NCBI RefSeq assembly: GCF_900090235.1
Contig: NZ_LT607750.1
Coordinates: 1,748,501-1,812,500 of the forward strand
Source of the DNA: Micromonospora echinaurantiaca
Lineage (GTDB): Bacteria > Actinomycetota > Actinomycetes > Mycobacteriales > Micromonosporaceae
Direction: 5' to 3'
DNA length: 64,000 nt
Shown here: piece by piece, positions 25,639 through 34,001 of the stretch
Layout: every line of letters begins with the position of its first letter
Position numbering within the stretch: the stretch's first letter is position 1
The notes under the pieces: model-generated
Database searches by the model: none
The model's input: the letters and a program-made list of their open reading frames with translations, nothing else
Told to the model about the DNA's origin: nothing
Program-made: the position numbers and the translations under genes

Positions 25639-26445
25639 ATGAGCCGGGAACCGTACGCGGGGCTGGCCACGACCTTCGACTCGGTCGCGGAGCTGTACGA
25701 GCGGGTCCGCCCGGGCTACCCGGGGCAGTTGTTCGCCGACCTGGCGAGCACGACGGGTCTGCGTGCCGGCGGGGCCAGTGTGCTGGAGGTTGGCACGGGC
25801 ACGGGTCAGGCCACCCGCGGGCTGCTTGGGCGCGGCTGGCGGGTCGTGACCCTGGAGCCGGGGCGGGAACTGGCCACGGTGGCGCGTCGCGTGCTCGCCG
25901 GGCACGGCGACGTCGAGGTCGTGGAGGCGCCCTTCGAGCGGTGGGAGGCGGGCGGCCAGGAGACGTTCGACCTCGTCTTCGCGGCGACGTCGTGGCACTG
26001 GGTGGACCCGCGGGTCGGCTACCGCCGCGCCGCCGAGTTGCTGCGTCCCGGCGGTCACCTGGCGGTCGTCGCCACCGAGCACGTGTCGCCGCGCGGCGGT
26101 GACGACTTCTTCCGGCAGGTCCAGCGGGTGTACGACGAGGTCGGCATGGGCGACGGCCAGGGCGGCCCGAAGCCTCCGGAGGCGATCGCGGCCCCGGACC
26201 TGGCGGCGATCGGCGGCAGCGGGTTCTTCGCGGAGCCGGTCGTGCACCGCTACGTCTGGGGCCGGGACTACACCGCCGAGGAGTACCTGGCGCTGGTGTC
26301 CACCTACTCCGGGCACATCGCCGCCTCGCCCCGCCAGCGGGAGACGTTGTTCACCGGCATCCGGGACCTGATCGCCGCCCGTCCGTCCGCGACGGTGCGC
26401 AAGCACTACCTGAACATGCTCCAGATCGCCCGGCGTACCGGCTGA
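25639..26445 (+). CDS. Class I SAM-dependent methyltransferase
   Basis: Methyltransferase of 268 residues with unknown acceptor. The SAM-binding motif I is VLEVGTGTGQATRGLL, followed by the acidic strand VVTLEPGREL, then motif post-II TFDLVFAATSWHWVDP and LLRPGGHLAVV. The C-terminal part has the YDEVGMG...YVWGRDYTAEEYLALVSTYSGH pattern seen in UbiE-like actinobacterial methyltransferases. The ATG at 25639 was chosen because GAGGAGG lies 7-8 bases upstream. It is a single gene convergent with the DinB-like gene. Confidence 0.9.
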   Translation: MSREPYAGLATTFDSVAELYERVRPGYPGQLFADLASTTGLRAGGASVLEVGTGTGQATRGLLGRGWRVVTLEPGRELATVARRVLAGHGDVEVVEAPFERWEAGGQETFDLVFAATSWHWVDPRVGYRRAAELLRPGGHLAVVATEHVSPRGGDDFFRQVQRVYDEVGMGDGQGGPKPPEAIAAPDLAAIGGSGFFAEPVVHRYVWGRDYTAEEYLALVSTYSGHIAASPRQRETLFTGIRDLIAARPSATVRKHYLNMLQIARRTG

Positions 26446-26472
26446 TCCGGCCGGCTGCCGACGCGCCGACTT

Positions 26473-27024
26473 CTAGTAGGTGAAGTCCTTGGGCGCGCCC
26501 TCGCCCACGCGGCCGTCCACGGCCTCGCGCAGGATGTCCGCGTGGCCGGTGTGCCGTGCGTACTCCTCGATCATGTCCAGGAGCATGTCCCGGACGGTGG
26601 GGGTGCGTCCGTCCGGCCAGGTGAAGGAGGCCGGTCCGTCCAGTCCGCGTTCCTCGACGACCTCGGCGACCAGCTTCCGGGACCGGTCGACGGCGTCGCG
26701 CCACACCCGGTGGACGTCCTCGGGCGCGTCGAGGGCGCCCGTGCGCCACTCCCAGTCGGGGTCGGCGTCGAAGTCCACCGCGTCCCAGGGGGCTCCGTAC
26801 TCCTGACCCGCGAGTTTGACGGCCAGCCAGTCGGCCTCGACCAGCGCCATGTGCTTGACCAGGCCACCGAGGGTCATCGTGCTGGCGGCGGTGGTCGCCC
26901 GCAGGCCCTTCTCGTCGAGGTCCGACGTCTTCCAGGCGAAGGTCCGCCGGTTGCGGTCGAGCACCGACAGCAGCGACTCCACCTCGATGCGAGCCGGCTG
27001 AGACTGCGGAGTCGTCTCACTCAT
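26473..27024 (-). CDS. DinB-superfamily protein (DUF664-like)
   Basis: Predicted four-helix-bundle protein of 183 residues, of the DinB/YfiT metal-binding superfamily. The three expected metal-ligand histidines are visible: LGGLVKHMALVEADW in the second helix and EYARHTGHADILREAVDGR in the fourth. Members include mycothiol- or bacillithiol-dependent S-transferases, but many are uncharacterised, so a thiol-transferase role is only a possibility. It stands between a convergent methyltransferase and the divergent pyridoxal kinase gene. Confidence 0.88.
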   Translation of the reverse strand: MSETTPQSQPARIEVESLLSVLDRNRRTFAWKTSDLDEKGLRATTAASTMTLGGLVKHMALVEADWLAVKLAGQEYGAPWDAVDFDADPDWEWRTGALDAPEDVHRVWRDAVDRSRKLVAEVVEERGLDGPASFTWPDGRTPTVRDMLLDMIEEYARHTGHADILREAVDGRVGEGAPKDFTY

Positions 27025-27158
27025 GACCGGAGCATAGGCATCCGGACGGACCCGCGCTGTCCCCTGGTCGGGGCGGGGCGACGGTGCCGAACGAGGTCGA
27101 GGGCACCCGGTGGCCGGTCTCCGCGTGGGGCGCCGGCGGGAACCGTCATGATGAGCCG

Positions 27159-28010
27159 GTGAAGATCCTGTCTATCCAGTCGTCGGTCGCCTACGGCCAC
27201 GTCGGCAACTCGGCCGCCGTCTTCCCGCTCCAGCGGCTCGGGCACGAGGTCTGGCCGGTGCTGACGGTCCACTTCTCCAACCACACCGGGTACGGTGCGT
27301 GGCGCGGGCCACTGCTGGCGCCGGCCGACGTGGCCGAGGTGATCGCGGGCATCGGGGACCGCGGGGTCCTCGGCAGCGCCGACGCGGTGCTCTCGGGCTA
27401 CCAGGGCGATCCGGCGATGGGTGCGGTGATCCTCGACGCGGTCGACACGGTCAAGGCGGCCAACCCGGACGCGGTGTACTGCTGCGATCCGGTGATGGGC
27501 GACGCCGGCCGGGGGATGTTCGTCCGGCCGGGCATCCCGGAGTACCTGCGCGACGTCGTCGTCCCGCGCGCGGACATCATCACCCCGAACCACTTCGAGC
27601 TGGACTTCCTCGCCGGCCGGACGACGAAGTCGCTGACCGGGTTGCTGGAGGCGGTCGACATGGTGCGCGAGACGGGGCCGCGGCAGGTGCTGGTCACCAG
27701 TGTGCTCCACGACGACGTACCCCAGGGATCGCTGGAGGTGGTGGCCGTCTCCGACGAGGGCGCCTGGGCGGTGACCACCCCGCTGCTGCCGATCAGCCCG
27801 AACGGCGGGGGCGACGTCACCGCGGCGCTCTACCTCGCGCACCTGTGGACCACCGGCTCACCCGCGACGGCACTGGAACGCACCATCGCCTCCGTCTTCA
27901 CCGTCCTCGAGGCGACGCTCGCGGCCGGCACCCGGGAGATCCAGCTGATCGCGGCCCAGGACGCGATCGCCGACCCGCCGCCGCGGTTCGCCGCCCGGCG
28001 GCTGCGCTGA
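27159..28010 (+). CDS. pdxY: Pyridoxal kinase
   Basis: Phosphorylates pyridoxal in the vitamin B6 salvage pathway using ATP. It is 283 residues from the GTG at 27159 (VKILSIQSSVAYGHVGNSAAVFPLQRLG), the characteristic N-terminus of PdxY proteins. Other landmarks are HFSNHTGYG, GYQGDPA, CDPVMGD, PNHFELDFLAG and the catalytic anion hole SPNGGGDVTAALYLAHL, where Asp is the base. A longer reading frame upstream adds unrelated residues. CATGAT lies just upstream of the GTG, so transcription may start at or next to the start codon. It ends at a strong bidirectional hairpin. Confidence 0.94.
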   Translation: MKILSIQSSVAYGHVGNSAAVFPLQRLGHEVWPVLTVHFSNHTGYGAWRGPLLAPADVAEVIAGIGDRGVLGSADAVLSGYQGDPAMGAVILDAVDTVKAANPDAVYCCDPVMGDAGRGMFVRPGIPEYLRDVVVPRADIITPNHFELDFLAGRTTKSLTGLLEAVDMVRETGPRQVLVTSVLHDDVPQGSLEVVAVSDEGAWAVTTPLLPISPNGGGDVTAALYLAHLWTTGSPATALERTIASVFTVLEATLAAGTREIQLIAAQDAIADPPPRFAARRLR

Positions 28011-28105
28011 CCGACCGCCGCACCGGCGTGGTGGCTGTTTCGCCGGGCGCCGAGCCGGCATCCGGTCGGTGGCGACGGGCCGACGGCCGCTCGTGCCGGC
28101 GGGGT

Positions 28106-28138
28106 GACGCCGGGCGGGACGTCGTCCCGCCCGGCGTC
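28106..28138. terminator. Bidirectional hairpin between convergent genes
   Basis: A perfect 15-bp stem (GACGCCGGGCGGGAC / GTCCCGCCCGGCGTC) with a 3-base loop lies between pdxY on the plus strand and the small secreted-protein gene on the minus strand, ending 6 bases before the latter's stop. It can serve both. Confidence 0.88.
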
Positions 28139-28143
28139 CCGGA

Positions 28144-28506
28144 TCAGGGCGCGCAGTTGTAGTTGCGCACCGGCTTGGTCAGCTTCTCCTGGCTGCCGAA
28201 CTTCGCGTAGACCCGCAGCTCGCACGGCAGATCCAGGTCACCGTAGTAGCTCGCGACCTCGTTGTCGTAGTACGTGGTGCCGCTGTCCGCGACCTGCCAG
28301 GCGCCGCTGTCGGCGGAGTGGACCTCCCAGTAGACGTCGCCGGCGCAGCCCTGCAGGCCGCGCGACCAGGCGATGATGTTCGCCCCGTTGTAGATCTCGG
28401 ACTGCACCAGGGTGCAGGTGGCCGCCGCCTGTGCGGGTGCGGCGCCGACGAACAGCCCGGCCGTCAGCAGGGCCCCCGCTCCGACCGCCGACATCAGCTT
28501 GCGCAT
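28144..28506 (-). CDS. Small secreted protein with four cysteines
   Basis: Secreted protein of 120 residues from the ATG at 28506, with GGAGGT upstream. A Sec signal peptide (MRKLMSAVGAGALLTAGLFVGAAPAQAAA) is followed by a mature domain of about 90 residues. The four Cys (ATCTLVQ, LQGCAGD, LPCELRV, NYNCAP) could form two disulfides. It is rich in Trp/Tyr and Gly/Ser turns, suggesting a small beta-sandwich. I do not recognise the family. It could be a hydrolase inhibitor, signalling or surface protein. Confidence 0.85.
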   Translation of the reverse strand: MRKLMSAVGAGALLTAGLFVGAAPAQAAATCTLVQSEIYNGANIIAWSRGLQGCAGDVYWEVHSADSGAWQVADSGTTYYDNEVASYYGDLDLPCELRVYAKFGSQEKLTKPVRNYNCAP

Positions 28507-28673
28507 GGTCCGGTACCTCCAAGGTGGATGGTGGATCACTTCCCGGAGGGTAGCCCGATCGGAAAAGGAGTTTCAAGGCACGAACATCAATTGTCGAAAT
28601 TCTTCATCGACGGGAGTGGCTGTCACCCGGGCCGGACCGTGGCCCGGCAGACGTCGTGGGCACGGCAGCACCA

Positions 28674-28714
28674 GCCGGCTCGCCGGCTCGGCGCCGGGGT
28701 CGCCGGCAGCCGGC
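28674..28714 (-). terminator. Probable terminator of the MoxR/VWA operon
   Basis: GCCGGCTCGCCGGC (28674-28687) can pair with GCCGGCAGCCGGC (28702-28714) with one bulge. It lies just beyond the stop of the last operon gene. The rest of the roughly 220-bp interval shows no gene. Confidence 0.45.
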
Positions 28715-28729
28715 AGCGCCCCACCGCCG

Positions 28730-31552
28730 TTACCCCGACGCCCCCACCAGGAGCCCGGCGACCGCGTCCGCCGACGCCGGGTGTGCGGCCACCAACGCCG
28801 CCGCGGCCCCGGAGGCGGCCGGCGGGGCGTCCCGCCGCCACTCACCGGCGCAGCCGAGCAGCGCGGCCGTCGCGTCCACCGCCACCGGATGGCCGGCGAG
28901 CAACGCGGGCACCGCAGTGCTCGGAGCCGGCAGGACGGCCGGTGCCGGCCGACCGGTGGCCCGCCACGGCGGCACCCAGGCGTCCAGTGCGGGCAGGCTG
29001 CCGGGGAAGGTGCGTTCGGCCTCGCGGACCAGCCGCGGCACCAGATCCGGTCCCTGGTCCCGCAGCGTCGTGATCAGCGTGGGCAGCCAGGGCAGCAGCA
29101 CCGGATCGGGCAGCCGGGCGAACGCCGTCGACATCGTCTCGACCACGAACGGCGCCAGTCCCGGCGCCGGCTCCAGCGCCTGCACGAACCCGGACAGGTA
29201 CTGCGGGAACGCCGGCACCACCAGCGGGTTCGCCAGCAGCTCGGCGCAGCGCTCCCGCAGCTCGGCCAGCGGCAGCAGGCCGAGCTGGTGGCGGGACGCC
29301 CAGAGCAGGGCGACCTTCGCCGGCGCCTCCGGGTGGGACTGGGCGACGGCCAGCTCCAACTGTGACCGGTCGCAGCCCAGCGACAGCGCGAGGCTCTCCA
29401 TCCCGAACAGGAAGCCCAGCATGGCCCCGACCTGCCGGACCCCGGTCGCCTCGTCGACGAACGCGGTGGGCAGCAGGGTGCAGTAGTGCGCGTACCCGGT
29501 GGTCACGAACGCCTCGCACCAGGCCGGCAGCCGTGCCGCGGTGGTCCGGTGGTGGGCGAGCAGGCGGCGGATCCGCCGCAGCACCTCGGGCGCGTCGTCC
29601 ACGGTGCGTTCGGCGGAGAGCAGCTCCACGGCCCGTGCGCCGAGCTCGTCGACCAGCCGCGGGCTGTCGAGCAGCCGAATGGCGTCCTCGACGGCGGCGA
29701 GCGCGGTCGCGGCGGTGGCGTCCGGCTCGCGGACGGAGCGGCGCAGCCGCTGCTCGAGAACCTGCTCGACGGTGACGCCCTCGTACCCCAGCTCGATCAG
29801 CGCGCGCTGGTTGCGGCCGAGCGCCAGGTCCCAGCTCTCCTGCGGCGACCGGTGGCCCAGCCGCCGTTCGCCCATGATCGGGCGGACCGCGTCGGCGGGC
29901 AGCAGGTGCCGCAGCATCCAGAGCAGGTCCGAGCAGGCCGGCAGCGCCGGGTCGGCGCGCAGGTCCAGCAGGGCCCGCTGCACGGTCCGCTTCTCCAGGT
30001 CCAGGCCGAGCGGGCGGAGACGGTCGAGGACGTCGCGGGCCAGCGGGGGGAGCGAGTCGTAGCCGACCTGGCCGATCCGGTCGCCGCCGAGCAGGATCTC
30101 GCAGAGCCGGCGGACGTCCCGGCGGCCCGGCACGACGTCCTTCTCGATGCAGGTGACCGCGGCGTCGGCGAAGTCGTACGGGGTGGGCCGCGCCCGGTTG
30201 CGCAGCCCGGCGAGCAGGATCGAGGTCTCGAAGACGGCGATCGCGTCGGCGGTGCTGGCCAGGTAGCCGTTGCGCCGGGCCAGCCGGACGATGTCGACGC
30301 ACCAGCCGCGCAGCTCCGCCTCGTCCAGCTCGTCCGGTGCCGGTGGCGCGGCCAGGAAGCCGGTGAGCCGGTCACTGACCGGCGTGGCGGTCGTCGGAGC
30401 TGCCGCCCGCCCGCGCCGGCCCCGCTTCGCCCCGCCCTGCTGGCCGTCGAGCCGGAACGGGACGAGGCCGTCGCGGTTCAGCGACTTCGTCCAGGCCGCC
30501 GCGGCGATCGACACCGAGCCGGCGGCGAGGCCGAACTGCGCCTCGATCGCGGAGTGGCTGGACGGGATCAGCCCGTACCGCCACCGGGTGCCGGTGCGCG
30601 GGCTGATCGGGAAGTCCGGCGCGGTCGAGTCGAGGCCGAACTGCTCGACCCGACTGGCCGCGTGGAACGCGCCGCACACGTACAGGCAGTCGGCCGGGTC
30701 GGCGCCGGAGGCGGCCAGGTGCTGCCGGATCCGGGTCCACATGTAGCGTTCCCGGTCCTCGTCCCGGTCCAGCCGGTCCGCGGCGGCGGGCCGCAGCCGC
30801 CGGAAGAGGCTGCCGATGAGCACCATCACCTGCCGGTAGGTGTCGTGGTCGGCGGTGGCGATCGGGCGCTCGACGTACTGGTCCCACCACTCCGACCAGT
30901 GCCGCACCTTGCCGTGGTGCAGCAGGTACGCCTCCAGCTCCGCGAACCGAGGCCGCAGGTCGCCGATCTCCACGCCGACCGCCTCCCCGTGCAGCGCCGC
31001 CCCCTCGGCCGGCTCCCCGGCTGTCACCTCGCCCACGGGACCATCGGAGGCCGGGCCGGCCTCGGGACGGGGCGTCCACTGGAAGACGTGGTCGGTGGAG
31101 CGGTCCACCAGCACCAGCTCCACCCCGGGCGTGTCCAGCGCGTACGCGATGGCCTGGTATTCCGCGGAGGCCTCGGTGATCGGGGCGACGACGCTGAGCG
31201 GGGCCCACTCGGCGGGGAAGCCCGCCAGCTCGGTGGCGAAGGCCTGCACGGCCACCGGGAGGCGGCAGTTGCGCAGCTCGGTGAGCAGCGGCTGGAGGTC
31301 CTCGCACAGCTCCAGGTAGACGACCTTCGGCTGCTTGGCACGCAGCCGCCGGAGCATGGCCAGCGCGGAGGCCGGTGAGTGGTGGCACACCGGGAAGATC
31401 TCCAGCCGTTCGCCCAGGGCCCGGTCGACGTCGTCGACGATCCCGGCCAGGATGCCGGCCAGCGCGTCGGGGGAGTCGGCGAAGGTGGCGGCCGCGTCGG
31501 CGAGCTGCTCGCGCAGCGCGCCGAACAGGCCGGCGTCGGGGGCGGCGGTCAC
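28730..31552 (-). CDS. DUF5682 family protein (YehM-like) of a MoxR/VWA operon
   Basis: Large cytoplasmic protein of 940 residues. Near the N-terminus it carries IFPVCHHSPASALAMLRRLRAKQPKVVYLELCEDL, a His-His-Ser motif at the start of the DUF5682 domain, then YVCGAFHAASRVEQFG and a long alpha-helical remainder. The HHSP and GAFH motifs resemble active-site-like clusters but no reaction is known to me. Its ATG overlaps the MoxR gene stop by 4 bases (ATGA). The E. coli counterpart is YehM in the yehLMPQ cluster. It is likely the effector or client of the MoxR ATPase and VWA protein encoded just upstream. Confidence 0.87.
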   Translation of the reverse strand: MTAAPDAGLFGALREQLADAAATFADSPDALAGILAGIVDDVDRALGERLEIFPVCHHSPASALAMLRRLRAKQPKVVYLELCEDLQPLLTELRNCRLPVAVQAFATELAGFPAEWAPLSVVAPITEASAEYQAIAYALDTPGVELVLVDRSTDHVFQWTPRPEAGPASDGPVGEVTAGEPAEGAALHGEAVGVEIGDLRPRFAELEAYLLHHGKVRHWSEWWDQYVERPIATADHDTYRQVMVLIGSLFRRLRPAAADRLDRDEDRERYMWTRIRQHLAASGADPADCLYVCGAFHAASRVEQFGLDSTAPDFPISPRTGTRWRYGLIPSSHSAIEAQFGLAAGSVSIAAAAWTKSLNRDGLVPFRLDGQQGGAKRGRRGRAAAPTTATPVSDRLTGFLAAPPAPDELDEAELRGWCVDIVRLARRNGYLASTADAIAVFETSILLAGLRNRARPTPYDFADAAVTCIEKDVVPGRRDVRRLCEILLGGDRIGQVGYDSLPPLARDVLDRLRPLGLDLEKRTVQRALLDLRADPALPACSDLLWMLRHLLPADAVRPIMGERRLGHRSPQESWDLALGRNQRALIELGYEGVTVEQVLEQRLRRSVREPDATAATALAAVEDAIRLLDSPRLVDELGARAVELLSAERTVDDAPEVLRRIRRLLAHHRTTAARLPAWCEAFVTTGYAHYCTLLPTAFVDEATGVRQVGAMLGFLFGMESLALSLGCDRSQLELAVAQSHPEAPAKVALLWASRHQLGLLPLAELRERCAELLANPLVVPAFPQYLSGFVQALEPAPGLAPFVVETMSTAFARLPDPVLLPWLPTLITTLRDQGPDLVPRLVREAERTFPGSLPALDAWVPPWRATGRPAPAVLPAPSTAVPALLAGHPVAVDATAALLGCAGEWRRDAPPAASGAAAALVAAHPASADAVAGLLVGASG

Positions 31553-32661
31553 GACAGCGACGCGATCGCCTGGCGGCCGCCGTCGAGGAAGCCAGCCCAG
31601 TCACCGCCGTCCTGCTTGGCCCGCGGCTCGACGACCCCGTGCAGGTACTTGTTGAGGATGGCCAGGTCCTCGGGGCTGCGCCGGACCAGCGACCCCATCA
31701 GCGACCCGGCGAGGATCTCCGGGCGCAGGGCGCGGTCGCCGAAGAACTGACTGTGCAGGATGGCGTCCTCCAGCACCCCGATCTGCTCCGCGGTGGACAG
31801 CGCCGACTCCAGCTTCTCGTCGTCGCTGGCCGCCGAGGCGGCCGCGGCCCGCAGGTCGGCGAAGCTCTGCAACAGGATGTCCAGCAGGGTGGGCGGCACG
31901 TCCAGGTCGATGTGGTGCCGGCGCAGCAGCTCCTCGGTACGGAAGCGGACGATCTCCGCCTCGCTGCGCTTGTTGGTCACCACCGGGATCCGGACGAAGT
32001 TGAACCGCCGCTTCAGCGCCGAGGACAGGTCGTTGACACCCCGGTCGCGGCTGTTCGCGGTGGCGATGATCGAGAAGCCGGGCTTGGCGAAGACGATGCT
32101 GTCCCGGTCCAGCTCGGGAATCGAGACGTACTTCTCGGACAGGATCGAGATCAGCGCGTCCTGCACGTCGCTGGTGGTACGGGTCAGCTCCTCGAAGCGG
32201 CCGATGACGCCCTGTTCCATCGCGGTCATGATCGGCGACGGGATCATCGACTCGCGGGACTGGCCCCGGGCGATGACCATGGACACGTTCCACGAGTACT
32301 TGATGTGGTCCTCGGTGGTGCCGGCGGTGCCCTGCACGACCAGCGTGGAGTTGCGGCAGATCGCCGCGGCCAGCAGCTCGGCCAGCCAGCTCTTGCCGGT
32401 GCCCGGGTCGCCGATCAGCAGCAGTCCGCGGTCGGAGGCCAGGGTGACGATGGCCCGCTCGACGAAGCTGCGGTCGCCGAACCACTTCTGCGGGATCTGC
32501 CGGTCCAGGCCGTCGGCCCGTTCCGAGCCGAGGATGAACAGCCGCACCATCCGCGGGCTGAGCCGCCACGAGAACGGCTTCGGGCCGGTGTCGACCGACT
32601 CCAGCCAGTCGAGTTCGTCGGCGTACTTGACCTCGGCGGGGGCGCGCAGCATGTCGGACAT
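31549..32661 (-). CDS. MoxR-family AAA+ ATPase (YehL subfamily-like)
   Basis: Chaperone-like AAA+ ATPase of 370 residues. Walker A is GDPGTGKS at residues 84-91. A long insert, NVSMVIARGQSRESMIPSPIMTAMEQG, precedes the Walker B-like GRFEELTR. Sensor 1 is FSIIATANSRDRGVNDLS, and the arginine-finger region is SALKRRFNFVRIP. MoxR ATPases act with VWA partners to remodel or metalate target complexes. The start ATG at 32661 sits 14 bases after the VWA stop, with an AGGAGA Shine-Dalgarno overlapping that stop. It is the fourth gene of a five-gene operon, and the short N-terminus and partner set match the YehL branch of the MoxR family. Confidence 0.93.
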   Translation of the reverse strand: MSDMLRAPAEVKYADELDWLESVDTGPKPFSWRLSPRMVRLFILGSERADGLDRQIPQKWFGDRSFVERAIVTLASDRGLLLIGDPGTGKSWLAELLAAAICRNSTLVVQGTAGTTEDHIKYSWNVSMVIARGQSRESMIPSPIMTAMEQGVIGRFEELTRTTSDVQDALISILSEKYVSIPELDRDSIVFAKPGFSIIATANSRDRGVNDLSSALKRRFNFVRIPVVTNKRSEAEIVRFRTEELLRRHHIDLDVPPTLLDILLQSFADLRAAAASAASDDEKLESALSTAEQIGVLEDAILHSQFFGDRALRPEILAGSLMGSLVRRSPEDLAILNKYLHGVVEPRAKQDGGDWAGFLDGGRQAIASLS

Positions 32662-32675
32662 CAGGGGCTGGTCTC

Positions 32676-34001
32676 CTAGGTGAGGAAGCTCTTGAGCTCG
32701 AAGACGAGTTTGCGGATGTGGCCGGAGACGACCGGGGTGCCCAGGTCCTTGAAGCGCTGCCGGAACCAGGGGTTGACGCTCTGCTGACCGGAGCTGTTCA
32801 CCGAACCGACCGGGATGAACCGCACCCCGGAGCGGTGGACGGCCTCGATCCCGTCGAACAGCGGCTGCGACCGGTCGAACTCGTAGAAGTCCGAGATCCA
32901 CACCAGCACGGTGTTCCTCGGCTCGACGATCTTGGGTCGGGCCATCGCCATCGCGACCGGCCCGTCGTTGCCGCCGCCGAGGTTGGTGCGCAGCAGCACC
33001 TCGAACGGGTCGTGCACCCACGGGGTCAGGTCCAGCGCCCGCGTGTCGTACGCGATCAGGTGCACGTCCACCTTGGGCAGCCCGGCGAAGATGGACGCCA
33101 GGATGGTGCAGTTGACCATCGAGTCGACCATCGACCCGGACTGGTCCACCACCACGATGAGCCGGGCCGGGGTGGTGCGCCGGGCGGTCTGCCGGTAGTA
33201 GAGCCGGTCGACGTAGAGGCGCTGGTCCGTCGGGCTCCAGTTGGTCAGGTTCTGCCAGATGGTGCGGTCCAGGTCGAGGTTGCGGAACACCCGCTTCGGC
33301 GGCACCGAGCGGTCGACGGTGCCGACGCTGGTCTGCTCCACCTGGGTCCGCAGCACCTCGGCGACCTCGTCGACGTAGCGGCGGATCAGCGCCTTCGCGT
33401 TGGCCAGCGCCACCCCGGACAGGTTGGCCTTGTCCCGCAGCAGCTGCTCGATCAACGACATGCTGGGGGTGAGCCTGCTCGCCAGCTTCGGGTCGGCCAG
33501 CACCTCCCGCAGGTGCATCCGACGGACCAGGTCGCCCTCCAGCCCGGCCAGCGTGCCGCCCAGCTCGCCGCCCTGCCGACGCAGCTCGCCGGGCGCCGCG
33601 CCGAGCGCCTGCTCGAACCAGCCGGCGTCGGACTGCCAGCGGGCGAGCTGGCCGGCACTGACCGACCCGGAGCCGGTGGCGAACACGTTCAGCAGCAGCT
33701 TCGACACCAGCGCCGCCCGGCGTACCTCGGCCTCGCCGGGTCGGGCGGGGCCGGCGGCCGATTCGTCGTCGCCCGTGGTGAGCAGGCCGCGCAGCTCGTC
33801 GGCGAGCGCCGGGAAGCGCTGGACCACCGTGTCGACCGAGACCGTCGGGTCGAGCAGCGCGGCCGGCAGGCCGAGATCCTCGACGACGGCCATGCTCGCC
33901 GACTCCAGTGCGGGCTGCTCGTCGGGGCTGAACAGCCGGGCCAGCAGCCGCCAGTAAAGGACCTGCCGGCGATTCTCGTCGTTGCGCTCGGTCGTGGTCA
34001 T
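32676..34001 (-). CDS. VWA-domain protein (YehP-like)
   Basis: 441 residues. The N-terminal half is helical. From about residue 280 there is a von Willebrand factor A domain with the MIDAS motif DQSGSM at 286-291, the conserved Thr region (CTILASIFAGLPKVDVHLIAYDT) and the third metal-site Asp in LVWISDFYEFD. MIDAS sites bind divalent cations and mediate protein contacts. MoxR ATPases usually use such proteins as adaptors to their substrates. The ATG at 34001 overlaps the upstream stop by 4 bases. Confidence 0.93.
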   Translation of the reverse strand: MTTTERNDENRRQVLYWRLLARLFSPDEQPALESASMAVVEDLGLPAALLDPTVSVDTVVQRFPALADELRGLLTTGDDESAAGPARPGEAEVRRAALVSKLLLNVFATGSGSVSAGQLARWQSDAGWFEQALGAAPGELRRQGGELGGTLAGLEGDLVRRMHLREVLADPKLASRLTPSMSLIEQLLRDKANLSGVALANAKALIRRYVDEVAEVLRTQVEQTSVGTVDRSVPPKRVFRNLDLDRTIWQNLTNWSPTDQRLYVDRLYYRQTARRTTPARLIVVVDQSGSMVDSMVNCTILASIFAGLPKVDVHLIAYDTRALDLTPWVHDPFEVLLRTNLGGGNDGPVAMAMARPKIVEPRNTVLVWISDFYEFDRSQPLFDGIEAVHRSGVRFIPVGSVNSSGQQSVNPWFRQRFKDLGTPVVSGHIRKLVFELKSFLT

